Source: Cupriavidus sp. P-10 (lineage in GTDB: Bacteria; Pseudomonadota; Gammaproteobacteria; Burkholderiales; Burkholderiaceae). From it: a stretch of 64,000 bases of DNA. The number at the start of each line of letters is the position of its first letter. Position 1 is the first letter of the stretch. The notes under the pieces were generated by a model. The model did not search any database. It was not told the DNA's origin and saw only the letters and a list, made by a program, of their open reading frames with translations. Positions 1-9,571 of the stretch are shown here, one piece after another. Both the position numbers and the translations under genes were made by a program. The stretch covers positions 744,001-808,000 of the forward strand of contig NZ_AP025170.1 of the NCBI RefSeq assembly GCF_003402535.2, in the 5' to 3' direction.

Positions 1-2203
1 TTTCAAGAAATTCAGCCTGGGCCGGCGTACGCCGGCAGCCGACGCCGCCGCTGCGGCCGCCCTTGGCGGCGGCCCGGAAGCCGCACCCGCCGCACCTGCC
101 GCACCCGCGGCGCCCGCCGGCCTTGGTGCCACGCCGCTGGAGCACGTGTCGGCGTGGCTGGGGCGCATGCCGTTCTCGTCGCAGCAGCGGGCGCTGACGG
201 TGGGCGTGGTGGTGTCGCTGGTGGCGCTGCTGGGCTCGGTGTACCTGGACAACCGCATCGCCAACAATGCCGCGGCGCAGATCGAGATCGCCGGCGACAT
301 GCTGATGCACTCGCAGCGCCTGGGCAAGGCGGTGCCGGTGGCGTTGCTGGGCAATGCGCAGGCCTTCAAGCAGCTGCGCGAGTCCAAGGAAACGCTGGCG
401 AACGACTTGAAGGCGTTGCAGGAAGGCAGCGACGAAAAACGCGTGCGCGCCACCAGTGGCGACGCCGGCCCGCTGCTGGAAGCCGCGATGACCTCGTGGA
501 AGCGCTCCGAGAAGAGCGCGGCCGATGTGCTGGCGCAGCAGCCGGTGCTGACCACCATCGGCCAGACCCTGCAGGTCTTCAACGCCTCCAACCCCGAACT
601 GCTGGAAGCCGCCGAGCAGGTGGCCGCGATCAAGCTGCAGTCCGGCGCCAATGCGCGCGAGGTGGCGGCGTCCGCGCAACTGGTGATGCTGACGCAGCGC
701 CTGGGCAAGAACCTGAACGAGTTCCTGGCCGGTGAAGGCGTCAACCCCGAAACCGCGTTCCTGCTCGGCAAGGACACCAACACCTTCCGCGAGACGCTGG
801 ACGGGCTCATGAACGGCAGCGAAGCGCTGCGCCTGGGCGCGGCCACCGATGACGAGACGCGCGGGTACCTGAAACAGCTGTCGCAGCGTTTCGACGCGGT
901 CCAGAAGACCACCCAGACCATCCTGCAGAACCTGCCCGGCCTGATCGCCGCCAAGCGCGCGCAGCAGCAGATCTTCAACGACAACGAAGCGCTGCGCGGC
1001 GAGCTGTCGGCGCTGCAGCGCGCCTATGCAGAGTCGGCGCGCTTGCGCCCGGTGACGCTGGGCGCGACCGTGGTGTCGGCGCTGCTGACGCTGCTGTGCC
1101 TGGTCGGCCTGGCCGCGCTGTACCTGCGCGATTCGCGCATGCGGGCGCTGGAAGCCGAGGCGCGCGAACGCGAGGCCGAATCGCGCCGTCTCGACGAAAA
1201 GCGCAACAACGACAACACACAGAAGGCCATTCTGCAGCTGATGAACGAGTTGCAGGACATCGCCGACGGTGACCTGACGCGCCAGGCCACGGTGACCGAG
1301 GACATCACCGGCGCCATCGCTGACTCGGTCAACTACACCGTGGAAGAACTGCGCGAGCTGGTCGGCCGGGTGCAGCAGACCGCCGGCGAGGTGACGCAGG
1401 CCTCGGGCCAGGTGCACGCCACGTCGACCCAGCTGGTGTCGACCACCGAAGAGCAGTCGCGCCAGATCCGCCAGACCGGCGAATCGGTGGTGGAGATGGC
1501 GGACCGCATCACGCAGGTGTCGCGTGGCGCGGCCGAGTCGGCCAACGTGGCGCGCGCCTCGCTGTCCGCCGCCGAGCAGGGCCAGCAGGCGGTGCAGAAC
1601 GCCATCACCGGCATGAACGACATCCGCGAGCAGATCCAGGAGACCTCCAAGCGGATCAAGCGGCTGGGCGAGTCGTCGCAGGAGATCGGTGAAATCGTCG
1701 AGCTGATTTCCGACATTACCGAGCAGACCAACGTGCTGGCACTGAACGCCGCCATCCAGGCCGCATCGGCCGGCGAAGCCGGGCGCGGCTTCTCGGTGGT
1801 GGCTGAAGAAGTGCAGCGGCTGGCCGAACGCTCCGGCGAGGCTACCAAGCAGATCGGCGCGCTGATCCGCACCATCCAGACCGATACCCAGGACGCCGTG
1901 CACGCGATGGAGCGCAGCACGCAGGGCGTGGTCGAAGGCGCGCGGCTGTCGGACAACGCCGGCGCGGCGCTGGTCGAGATCGGCCGCGTGTCGCGCCAGC
2001 TGGCGGAGCTGATCGAGCAGATCTCGCAGTCCACCTCGCACGAAGCCGACCTCGCCACCACCGTGGCGCGCCATATCGAACGCATCCTGCAGGTCACCGA
2101 GCAGACCACCACCGGCACGCGCCAGACTGCGCAGTCGGTGCGCCAGCTGACGCTGATGACCGAGGAGCTGCGCAACTCGGTGCAGCGATTCAAGATCGCC
2201 TGA
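1..2203 (+). CDS. pilJ: PilJ, methyl-accepting chemotaxis protein of the twitching system (5' end outside window)
   Basis: Transmembrane receptor that feeds the Pil-Chp pathway controlling type IV pilus extension and retraction. The frame is open to the left edge, so the first codons lie outside; the GTG at 146 is an internal codon, not a likely start. An Ala/Pro-rich cytoplasmic leader is followed by a membrane helix (about 195-265), a periplasmic region with two similar helical PilJ-type modules, a second helix (about 1050-1125), and a long cytoplasmic coiled coil with the receptor hairpin ([20 protein letters not shown], 1744-1803) that contacts CheW and CheA proteins. chpA follows 139 bp downstream on the same strand, which is the usual pil-chp order. 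The gap carries a duplicated 12-bp unit (near 2246-2270) but no terminator. Confidence 0.95.
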   Translation, partial: FKKFSLGRRTPAADAAAAAALGGGPEAAPAAPAAPAAPAGLGATPLEHVSAWLGRMPFSSQQRALTVGVVVSLVALLGSVYLDNRIANNAAAQIEIAGDMLMHSQRLGKAVPVALLGNAQAFKQLRESKETLANDLKALQEGSDEKRVRATSGDAGPLLEAAMTSWKRSEKSAADVLAQQPVLTTIGQTLQVFNASNPELLEAAEQVAAIKLQSGANAREVAASAQLVMLTQRLGKNLNEFLAGEGVNPETAFLLGKDTNTFRETLDGLMNGSEALRLGAATDDETRGYLKQLSQRFDAVQKTTQTILQNLPGLIAAKRAQQQIFNDNEALRGELSALQRAYAESARLRPVTLGATVVSALLTLLCLVGLAALYLRDSRMRALEAEAREREAESRRLDEKRNNDNTQKAILQLMNELQDIADGDLTRQATVTEDITGAIADSVNYTVEELRELVGRVQQTAGEVTQASGQVHATSTQLVSTTEEQSRQIRQTGESVVEMADRITQVSRGAAESANVARASLSAAEQGQQAVQNAITGMNDIREQIQETSKRIKRLGESSQEIGEIVELISDITEQTNVLALNAAIQAASAGEAGRGFSVVAEEVQRLAERSGEATKQIGALIRTIQTDTQDAVHAMERSTQGVVEGARLSDNAGAALVEIGRVSRQLAELIEQISQSTSHEADLATTVARHIERILQVTEQTTTGTRQTAQSVRQLTLMTEELRNSVQRFKIA

Positions 2204-2342
2204 GTGGCCGGATGACGCCTGCGACCGCTTCCGCGCTGCGCGGCGCCTGCTGCCACGCCTGCTGCCACGCCTGCCAACAAGCCAACCCAGCGCCTGCCTG
2301 CCGCCGCGGCGGGCCGCCCGCGGCCGCCCTGGCGGCGCCGCA

Positions 2343-5300
2343 ATGGAAGCCGTCATGTCCATGAATTTCCCCATCCCGCGCGAAGCGGACGGCGCCGGCG
2401 CATCGGCGCCGGCCATGCCCGAACCGGAAGCAGCACCGCTGCCGCCGCGACAGACAGCCACTGCCGGGCCGGCCGACGCCGGCGGCGCGGCGCGCGACCT
2501 GTCCGGGCTGGCCTGGCTTGCGCCGAGCCTGCGCGGCGCGCTCGAAGACGCGGCCGCGGAACTGGGCCACTACGTCGAAGAAATCCGCCAGGCGCCCGAG
2601 GCGCTGGGCGCGCGCGATACCACCTCGCTGCGGCTCGCCGGCCAGCACCTGCACCAGGCCGCCGGCGCAGTGCATATCGTCGGGCTGCGCGGCACCGACC
2701 CGTACTGCCAGGCGCTGCGCCGCCTGCTCGAAGCCATCGATGCCGGCCAGCTCGCCGCCGATGCGCAGGCGCTGGCGGTGTTCCGCGCCGGCGTGCAGGC
2801 ACTGGCCGAATATGTCGATGACCTGATGGCCGGCGACGACGAGGCCCCGCTGCGGCTGTTCCAGCCTTACGCCGGCGTGCTGGCGCAACTGCGCGAGGAG
2901 CGCGTGCATCCGGCCGACCTGTGGCTCGACGAGCTGCAGATGCTGCCCGGCATGCTGCTGCCGGCGCGCAGCCCCGCCGCCATCACGCGCGCGCGCCAGC
3001 AGTTCGAAGCCACGCTGCTCAAGGCCATGCGCCTGCCAGTTGCGTGCCAGGACGCGGCCCTGCTGCGCGAGGCCTGGCTGCCGCTGCATGCGGCGCTGGA
3101 CGAAGTGCGCGCCAACGAGCAGGAACCACGCCGCGCCGCCGACCATCCGGACCGTGGCGTCTGGCATGTGCTGGGGCTGGTGTTCCGCGCGCTGGCGCAT
3201 GGGCTGCTGCCGTCCGACCTGCTGGCAAAGCGCTTTGCCGGGCGTGCCAACCTGCTGCTGCGCCAGTACCAGCAAGGGCATGTGCGCGTGCCGCAGGCGC
3301 TGCTGAACGACGCCGTGTTCCTGCTGGTCTGCACGGGTCTGGCGAAGACGGCTGCCGGCGACGCTCCCCAGGCCGATGGCGCCGCTGCCGTGCGCAGCGA
3401 CATCGCCCGTACGCTGGTGGCTTTCCGCCTCGATGCCGCGCACGCGGTGGCCGATGCCGACTTCCGGCTGCGTTACTACGGCTGGCTCGACCCGATCGAT
3501 ACGCGCAACCTGCAGCAGGCCGCCGCGGGGCTGGAGCAGGCCGCCGCCGGCGACCAGGCCGGCTGGGAAACCGCGCTCGCCGCGCTGGCCGAAGCCGCAC
3601 AGCCGCTGGCCCAGCCGGGCCTGCAGCACTGCCTGGCACAGGCGGCGGGGTCCGCCGCGGGGTGCGACTGGGAACGCAGCCGTGCGGGAGCGCTCGGTGC
3701 CACCGGCATCGCGCTGTTCCTGACGCGCGCGCTGGCCCTGCCGTGGCGCGTGCACGGACAATCCGCGCATCCCGCCGCGGCGCGCTTTGCCGCGCAGTGC
3801 GAGGCGCTGGCCGATTGCCTGCACCAGTCGGTCTCGGATCCAGACGTGGGCGCGCCTGCGTGGCTGGCCAGCATGGTCGACGAAGCGCGCGCGCAGGCGC
3901 TGCGCAGCGAGGCCGTGGCGCAGCTGCGCGCGCAGCTTGACAGTGGCGAATCGTGGCTCGACAGCTATGACCGCAATGCGGCGCGCGCCGATGGCGCCGG
4001 CCACCTGCGCGATGCGCGCCAGGCGTTCGCGGCGCTGGGCAACACGCTGGAGCGGCTGCAGGCGACGCCGGCGTTGCCGGCTGTGCTGGCCGGCGACGCG
4101 GCCAGGGCCACGGCCGCGGTGCAGGCCGTCAACGCGCGCCTGGCCGCGGTCGGCGATGCCTCCTACGCTTCCGACGCCGCTACGCGCACCGAGCTGCTTG
4201 CCGCCGTGGCCGCGGAGCTCGGCACCGTCCATGCCTTTGCCGATGCACTGGAATTCGGCCGTGCCCGCCGCCACGACCTGCCCGCCGAAGCGGCAGCCGT
4301 CGAGGATGTGCGCGCACCGCAGCATCCGCTCGCTGCCGCCCGCGATGCCGCGGCTGAAGCCCTGCAGGCCGGGCCCATGCCCGACGCGCCGCAGGTGCAG
4401 CGCCTGCGTGCCGCGCTGCAGGCGCTGGCCGACCAGGCCGCGATCGACGACAACGCGCCGCTGCGGCGCCGCGCCGCCGACGCCACCACGCAGTGCAATG
4501 CCTGGCTGGCCGGCAGCGACGATGCCGCCGGGCGCCTGATGCTGGCGCTGGCCGATGCCGCGGGCGAACCCGATCCCGCGCCGCTGCCTGCCGCCGCCAC
4601 AGCGCCGGCTCTGCCTGCTGCTGGTGACAGCGCCGCGGTCGATGCCGAACTGCTCGACATCTTCCTGAATGAAGCCGACGAGGTGCTGGGCGGCATTGCC
4701 GGCGACCTCAACGCAGGCGTCGAGGCGTTGCGCGATTCCGATACGCTCAGCCGCGTGCGGCGCGCCTTCCATACGCTCAAGGGCTCGAGCCGCATGGTCG
4801 GGCTGCATCGCTACGGCGAAGCCGCGTGGGCGGTGGAGCAGGTGATGAACCTGTGGATCGCCGAGGCGCGCGCGCCGGTGCCGGCGCTGCTGTCGCTGCT
4901 GCGCCGCGCGCACGCCGAGCTGTCGGCGTGGGTGGCGCAGCTGCACCGCGACGCGGGCGCTGCGCACGATATCGCGCCGCTGGTGGCGACTGCCGAGGCG
5001 GTGCGCGACGGCGTCCAGCCGAATGCCGACGAGGCAGTCCCAGCCGAGCCCTCCATTCAGGAGGAGGATTTGCCAGCGGTGTCCGCGGACGACAACCAGC
5101 CGGGCGCGGCGGCACCGCAGGACACGGCCGCAGACGAAGACAACGTCATCCCGTTCCGCCTCGCCGGCGGACTGTCCAGCGACGAGGACAACTACAAGGT
5201 CATCGGTCCGGTCCGCATCGGCCTGGCGCTCTACAACGTCTACCTGCAGGAGGCCGACGACCTGCTGCGGCAGTTCGCCACCGATATCTCCGAATGGCGC

Positions 5301-8300
5301 CACGAGGGGCGTCCGTGCCCGAGCGAGCTGGCACTGCGCGTCGCGCACACGCTGCAGGGCAGTGCCTCGACCGTGGGGCTGGAGCCGGTGCGCGAGATCG
5401 CCGAAGCGCTGGAAGGATTGCTGCTGCAGCTGGGCTCGCACCCGGTGGCGATGCATCCGGGCGACTTCCGCCTGCTGGAGCAGGCGGCGGAGCGGCTGCG
5501 CGGCATGCTGCACCAGTTTGCCGCGGGCGTCTGGCCGCAGGCCGATGCCGGTCTGCGCCGCGGCCTGGTGGAATTCGGCGAGCGCGCCTTGCTGCGTCCG
5601 CGCGTGGCCGTGCCGGCGTCGCCCGCGCCGGTGGATGGGATGGCGCAGCTTTATGGCCAGCCGCTGCACGCGGACAACGAAGCGCCGCTGGTGCCGGCCC
5701 CGGCCCGGCCCGCGCCGCCTGCGCATCATGATGCCGTCGTGATTGCGCTGCCGACCTCGCACCGGCCGCCGGTCGCGGCGGAGGCCGACGACGGCGACGG
5801 CGCCGCACCCGACCCCGCGCTGGTCCAGATCTTCCTCGAGGAAGCCCAGGGTACGCTGCCCGAGCTGGGCAAGCTGGTGCGCACCTGGGAGGCGGCGCCG
5901 GTGGACACGCGCCACGGCGGACTGGTGCTGCGCGCGCTGCATACGCTCAAGGGCAGTGCGCGCATGGCCGGCGCCATGACGCTGGGCCAGGCCGCGCACG
6001 AGATGGAGACGCTGCTCGATGCCAGCCTGCGTGCGCAGGCCGGGCAGGGCGTCGACCCGCAGCTGTTCGCGCGCCTCTACGCCTGGTACGACCGTATCCT
6101 CGCGCACGCTGAAGCGCTGCAGGCCGGCCGCCTGCTGCCCGCGGACGACCCCGACGTGGTCAACGGCCTGGGCGTGTCCCCGCGGGATGAGGCGGAACCC
6201 TTTGCAGAAGCGCAGCCAGGAGCGCTGCCAGAGGCGCAGCCAGGAGGGGCCGCGGATCCTGTTGCCGATGCCGCCGTTGCGGTTGCCATGCTGCCGGTCA
6301 TGCCCGGGCCCGCGGACGTGATGGTGCCAATGCCGCCCACTCTGCCCACGCCTGCCGCCGAGCCGCAGCGTGCGCTGGTGCGCGTGCAGGCGCGCGCGCT
6401 CGACACGCTGATCAACGAGGCCGGCGAAGTCGGCGCGACGCGCGCGCGGCTCGACAGCGAGCTCGACGCGATGCGCACCTACCTGGGCGAACTCAACGAC
6501 AACGTCGCCCGCCTGCGCGGCCAGTTGCGCGAGATCGAGATCCAGGCCGAATCGCAGATGGCGTCGCGGATCGCCGACGCGCAGCACAAGCAGGAGTTCG
6601 ACCCGCTCGAGTTCGACCGCTTCACCCGCTTCCAGGAACTGACGCGGATGATGGCCGAATCGGTCAACGACGTGGCCACCGTCGAGCAGAACCTGCAGCG
6701 CGGCTTCGACCGCGCCGCGGGCGACCTGGCAGCGCAGGCGCGCCTGACGCGCGGGCTGCAGCGCAGCCTGATGCAAGCGCGCATGGTGCAGTTCGACGCG
6801 CTGGCCGAGCGCCTGTACCGCGTGGCGCGCCAGGCTGCCGCCGAGACCGGCAAGGAGGTGCGGCTGCTGATCAAGGGCGGCACGGTGGAGATCGACCGCT
6901 CCGTGCTGGATCGCATGGCCGGCCCGATCGAACACCTGATCCGGAACGCGGTGGTGCACGGGATCGAGCCCGCGCTGCAACGCCGCGCAGCCGGCAAGCC
7001 CGCCACGGGCGCGCTGACGCTGGAAGTGCAGCAGGAAGGCAATGAAGTGGTGCTGCATTTCGTTGATGACGGCAACGGGCTGGACCTGGCGCGCATCCGC
7101 GCGCGCGCGGTCGAGCGCCACCTGCTCGCGCCGGACGACGACGCCGGCGAGGCGCGCCTGACCGAGATGATCTTCACTCCCGGCTTCTCCACGGCCGAGG
7201 CGGTCTCCGAGCTGGCCGGGCGCGGCGTCGGCATGGACGTGGTGCGCGCCGAGACCGTGGCGCTGGGCGGGCGCATCACGCTGGAATCGAAGCCCGGGCG
7301 CGGCACCACCTTTACCGTGCACCTGCCGCTGACCACGGCCATCACGCAGGTGCTGGTGTTTTCGCTGGGCGCGCGGCGCTATGCGGTGCCCAGCGGCATG
7401 ATCGACCAGGTGCAGCAGCTGCGCGCGCCGGCGCTGGTGGAGGCCTACAACCAGGGGCGCCTGGCGGTGGCCGGCGCCGAGGTGCCGTTCTTCTACTTCG
7501 GCGCCTTGCTGGAAGAGGGCAACGCCGTCGCGGCTGGCCGCAAGTACTCGCCGGTGGTGCTGGTGCGCAGCGGCGCCGAACGTGTCGCCGTGCACGTGGA
7601 CGAGGTGGTCGGCAACCGCGAAGTGGTGGTCAAGCACATCGGGCCGCACCTGGCGCGGCTGGAAGGCATTGCCGGCGCGACCACGCTCGGCGACGGCGAG
7701 ATCGTGCTGATCTACAACCCGGTGGTGCTGGCGCAGCGCCTGGTGCGCGAGCGCGGCCAGCCCGCGCCGCAGCAGATGGTGCCCGCGCAGTCCGCGCCGG
7801 CGCTGGCGCCGCAGTTGGCGCCGCAGTTGGCGCAACCCGTGGCCGGGCCGCTGGGCGCGGTTGCGGAACTGGCCGGCGACGGCAGCGCCGCCCCGGTGGG
7901 CGGCCTGGCGCTGCAGCCCACGGTGATGGTGGTCGATGATTCGCTGACCGTGCGCAAGGCGACCCAGCGCCTGCTCAGCCGCGCCGGCTACCAGGTGGTG
8001 CTGGCGCGCGACGGCGTGGATGCGCTCAAGCAGCTGCAGGACGTGATGCCGGATGCGATGCTGGTGGATATCGAGATGCCGAACATGGACGGCTTCGACC
8101 TGACCCGCAACGTGCGTTCCGATTCGCGCACAACGCATATGCCGCTGGTCATGATCACCTCGCGCACGGCGGACAAGCATCGCCGCTACGCGGAGGAGAT
8201 CGGCGTCAACGTCTACCTCGGCAAGCCGTATAACGAGGACCAGCTGCTGGCCACGCTGCAGCGCCTGCTGGGCGAGCGCGCGGCGGGGACGGCGGCTTCG

Positions 8301-8336
8301 GTGGCGCAGATGCTGGGCGAGGGACCCCAGGACTGA
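2343..8336 (+). CDS. chpA: ChpA/PilL, hybrid CheA-type histidine kinase of the Pil-Chp system
   Basis: Very large (1997 aa) chemotaxis kinase that phosphorylates the PilG/PilH-type regulators controlling twitching motility. Three histidine-phosphotransfer motifs are visible: HTLKGSSRM with H810, HTLQGSAST with H1002 (the usual Lys is Gln) and HTLKGSARM with H1200. A degenerate Hpt/FimL-like region lies near the N-terminus. Pro/Ala linkers join these to a CheA core: dimerisation helices, an ATPase domain with the N-box around H1531 and N1535 and the GRGVGMDVV loop, then a CheW-like domain. A C-terminal receiver domain carries phospho-acceptor D1909 in DIEMPNMDG. It is shorter than the P. aeruginosa protein and has fewer Hpt units. 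ATG 2355 is an alternative start. A hairpin follows the stop. Confidence 0.95.
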   Translation: MEAVMSMNFPIPREADGAGASAPAMPEPEAAPLPPRQTATAGPADAGGAARDLSGLAWLAPSLRGALEDAAAELGHYVEEIRQAPEALGARDTTSLRLAGQHLHQAAGAVHIVGLRGTDPYCQALRRLLEAIDAGQLAADAQALAVFRAGVQALAEYVDDLMAGDDEAPLRLFQPYAGVLAQLREERVHPADLWLDELQMLPGMLLPARSPAAITRARQQFEATLLKAMRLPVACQDAALLREAWLPLHAALDEVRANEQEPRRAADHPDRGVWHVLGLVFRALAHGLLPSDLLAKRFAGRANLLLRQYQQGHVRVPQALLNDAVFLLVCTGLAKTAAGDAPQADGAAAVRSDIARTLVAFRLDAAHAVADADFRLRYYGWLDPIDTRNLQQAAAGLEQAAAGDQAGWETALAALAEAAQPLAQPGLQHCLAQAAGSAAGCDWERSRAGALGATGIALFLTRALALPWRVHGQSAHPAAARFAAQCEALADCLHQSVSDPDVGAPAWLASMVDEARAQALRSEAVAQLRAQLDSGESWLDSYDRNAARADGAGHLRDARQAFAALGNTLERLQATPALPAVLAGDAARATAAVQAVNARLAAVGDASYASDAATRTELLAAVAAELGTVHAFADALEFGRARRHDLPAEAAAVEDVRAPQHPLAAARDAAAEALQAGPMPDAPQVQRLRAALQALADQAAIDDNAPLRRRAADATTQCNAWLAGSDDAAGRLMLALADAAGEPDPAPLPAAATAPALPAAGDSAAVDAELLDIFLNEADEVLGGIAGDLNAGVEALRDSDTLSRVRRAFHTLKGSSRMVGLHRYGEAAWAVEQVMNLWIAEARAPVPALLSLLRRAHAELSAWVAQLHRDAGAAHDIAPLVATAEAVRDGVQPNADEAVPAEPSIQEEDLPAVSADDNQPGAAAPQDTAADEDNVIPFRLAGGLSSDEDNYKVIGPVRIGLALYNVYLQEADDLLRQFATDISEWRHEGRPCPSELALRVAHTLQGSASTVGLEPVREIAEALEGLLLQLGSHPVAMHPGDFRLLEQAAERLRGMLHQFAAGVWPQADAGLRRGLVEFGERALLRPRVAVPASPAPVDGMAQLYGQPLHADNEAPLVPAPARPAPPAHHDAVVIALPTSHRPPVAAEADDGDGAAPDPALVQIFLEEAQGTLPELGKLVRTWEAAPVDTRHGGLVLRALHTLKGSARMAGAMTLGQAAHEMETLLDASLRAQAGQGVDPQLFARLYAWYDRILAHAEALQAGRLLPADDPDVVNGLGVSPRDEAEPFAEAQPGALPEAQPGGAADPVADAAVAVAMLPVMPGPADVMVPMPPTLPTPAAEPQRALVRVQARALDTLINEAGEVGATRARLDSELDAMRTYLGELNDNVARLRGQLREIEIQAESQMASRIADAQHKQEFDPLEFDRFTRFQELTRMMAESVNDVATVEQNLQRGFDRAAGDLAAQARLTRGLQRSLMQARMVQFDALAERLYRVARQAAAETGKEVRLLIKGGTVEIDRSVLDRMAGPIEHLIRNAVVHGIEPALQRRAAGKPATGALTLEVQQEGNEVVLHFVDDGNGLDLARIRARAVERHLLAPDDDAGEARLTEMIFTPGFSTAEAVSELAGRGVGMDVVRAETVALGGRITLESKPGRGTTFTVHLPLTTAITQVLVFSLGARRYAVPSGMIDQVQQLRAPALVEAYNQGRLAVAGAEVPFFYFGALLEEGNAVAAGRKYSPVVLVRSGAERVAVHVDEVVGNREVVVKHIGPHLARLEGIAGATTLGDGEIVLIYNPVVLAQRLVRERGQPAPQQMVPAQSAPALAPQLAPQLAQPVAGPLGAVAELAGDGSAAPVGGLALQPTVMVVDDSLTVRKATQRLLSRAGYQVVLARDGVDALKQLQDVMPDAMLVDIEMPNMDGFDLTRNVRSDSRTTHMPLVMITSRTADKHRRYAEEIGVNVYLGKPYNEDQLLATLQRLLGERAAGTAASVAQMLGEGPQD

Positions 8337-8344
8337 CGGTTTGC

Positions 8345-8368
8345 CCCTCGCCCGCTTGCGGGAGAGGG
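8345..8368. repeat. Hairpin downstream of chpA, dispersed-repeat type
   Basis: An 11-bp inverted repeat with one mismatch and a two-base loop (ccctcgcccgc / gcgggagaggg). Elements of this 'ctctcccgcttgcgggagag' type are common between genes in Burkholderiaceae and probably form mRNA 3' stems. There is no U-tract. Confidence 0.5.
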
Positions 8369-8402
8369 AGACCACCGGCAGCCGCTCGACCGCCTGCAGA
8401 TA

Positions 8403-8433
8403 AGAAAAAGCGCGGCATCGCAAGACGCCGCGC
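8403..8433 (-). terminator. Intrinsic terminator of the Pro/Ala-rich protein gene
   Basis: On the minus strand a gcgcggc/gccgcgc stem (8410-8416 and 8427-8433) is followed by a T-run (aaaaa at 8405-8409 on the plus strand), 50 bp past the stop of the gene at 8482. Confidence 0.7.
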
Positions 8434-8481
8434 CCTTCCTCTCCTCCGGCAACGCCGCGCTGCGGCGCTCCCATCCTCAAC

Positions 8482-9321
8482 CTACCAGCGCATCTGGCTG
8501 TTGCGCCCGCCGGTGCTCACCGTGGCCGTCTTGGTCCGGCCCTGGTAAGTCGCCCGCACGTTGTACGTACCGCTCGGCGCCTTCAGCAGGCAGCGTGGCC
8601 CGTCCGCGACAAAGCTCGCGACTTCCTTGTTGCCGCGCATCAGCTTGACGTCGACGTCCGACAGGTACTCCCCGCGGTCGCCCTGCGTAAAGAGCAGGCT
8701 CATGTTGTAGTTGCGTGACTGCCGTTGCAGCGCGACCTGCTCGTCTTCGGCAACGCCGCCGCAGATATAGGTCACCGGCCCCGCAGTACGCTGCACCATC
8801 GCGTCACGCGGTGGCGGAGGCGACGGCGTCGTCAGCGGCGGGCGCGGCTGGGCCGCGGTGGGCGGCGGCGCGGGTACGGCGGGTGCGGCGGGTGCGGCGG
8901 GTGCGGCGCCTCCCGGTGCAGGGGTGGGTGACGCCACTGGCGGCGGCGCGGCAGTGCCTGGCGCCGCAGCCGGCGGGGCAGGCTGTGCCACCGGCGGCGG
9001 CATGGCGGTCGGCGGCTGCGTTGCAGGCGCGGTCACGCCTGGGGTCGGCGCGATGGCACCGGCAGGAGCTGGGGCAGTCGCTGCCGGGGCTGGCGCAGGT
9101 GCAGTCGCTGCCGGGGCTGGTGCAGGTGCAGCGGGAGCAGGCGTTGGCGTGGCTTCGACCACGGGTGCCTGGGCATGGCTGGCGGCAGGCACGACGGCGA
9201 GCAGCGCGACCACGCCGGCGCTCAGTGCAATCACGATGCGCTTGACGCGCGTGCGGCGTGCGAGACGCGCTTCAACGCGCTCAAGCGACTGGGTCGGGGC
9301 AAACGGGGGCAGGTGCGGCAT
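8482..9321 (-). CDS. Hypothetical membrane-anchored or secreted Pro/Ala-rich protein
   Basis: 279 aa of unknown function. A basic N-terminal segment (RRTRVKR) precedes a hydrophobic helix (about residues 29-50), consistent with a membrane anchor or an uncleaved signal ending near SHAQA. Residues about 52-175 are almost pure Pro/Ala/Thr with short repeats, a likely flexible periplasmic spacer. The C-terminal ~100 residues are ordinary in composition, with two Cys (VTYICGG and DGPRCLL) and a beta-rich tail (GTYNVRATYQGRTKTATVST) resembling a carboxypeptidase-regulatory or Ig-like fold. It is monocistronic, with its own terminator, and convergent with chpA. A link to pili or cell wall is only a guess. 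Confidence 0.75.
   Translation of the reverse strand: MPHLPPFAPTQSLERVEARLARRTRVKRIVIALSAGVVALLAVVPAASHAQAPVVEATPTPAPAAPAPAPAATAPAPAPAATAPAPAGAIAPTPGVTAPATQPPTAMPPPVAQPAPPAAAPGTAAPPPVASPTPAPGGAAPAAPAAPAVPAPPPTAAQPRPPLTTPSPPPPRDAMVQRTAGPVTYICGGVAEDEQVALQRQSRNYNMSLLFTQGDRGEYLSDVDVKLMRGNKEVASFVADGPRCLLKAPSGTYNVRATYQGRTKTATVSTGGRNSQMRW
8881..8907 (-). repeat. Three 9-bp tandem repeats in the Pro/Ala-rich gene
   Basis: gggtgcggc is repeated three times without interruption on the plus strand, encoding part of the Pro/Ala spacer of the minus-strand gene. In-frame length variation is expected here. Confidence 0.8.
9074..9127 (-). repeat. Two 27-bp tandem repeats in the Pro/Ala-rich gene
   Basis: Two adjacent 27-bp units differ at one base (9074-9100 and 9101-9127). 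They encode a nine-residue Pro/Ala/Thr repeat in the same spacer. The unit is a multiple of three, so copy changes keep the frame. Confidence 0.8.
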
Positions 9322-9511
9322 CGTGGCCTCCTTGGCGAACTTCAGGATTCACATGCCCGGAGGACCCCGTGTGGATCACTCCGGGTGTCTTCCTTTCCAT
9401 GCTAGGGCGCAAGCCGCGGCCACACTGCCGGGCTTGGTCCTACATCCGCGTCAGCGGACCGCGCGTCGTGGGCAGATGGGCGGCGCGCCAGACACTTGCC
9501 GGAATCCCAAA

Positions 9512-9547
9512 GAAAAACGGCGCCTCCCTTGCCGGAAAGCGCCGTTG
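9512..9547 (-). terminator. Terminator of the aldehyde dehydrogenase-MFS operon
   Basis: An 8-bp stem (aacggcgc / gcgccgtt) is followed, reading the minus strand, by a T-rich tail. It lies about 25 bp past the MFS stop codon. Confidence 0.75.
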
Positions 9548-9571
9548 CCGGGCCTTGAGCGAAGCGCTTGC

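Noticed and set aside
2190..8480. 2096-codon open frame antisense to chpA
   Set aside because: It mirrors chpA codon bias in GC-rich DNA, is extremely Arg/His/Gln-rich and has no domain; chpA itself has clear kinase motifs.
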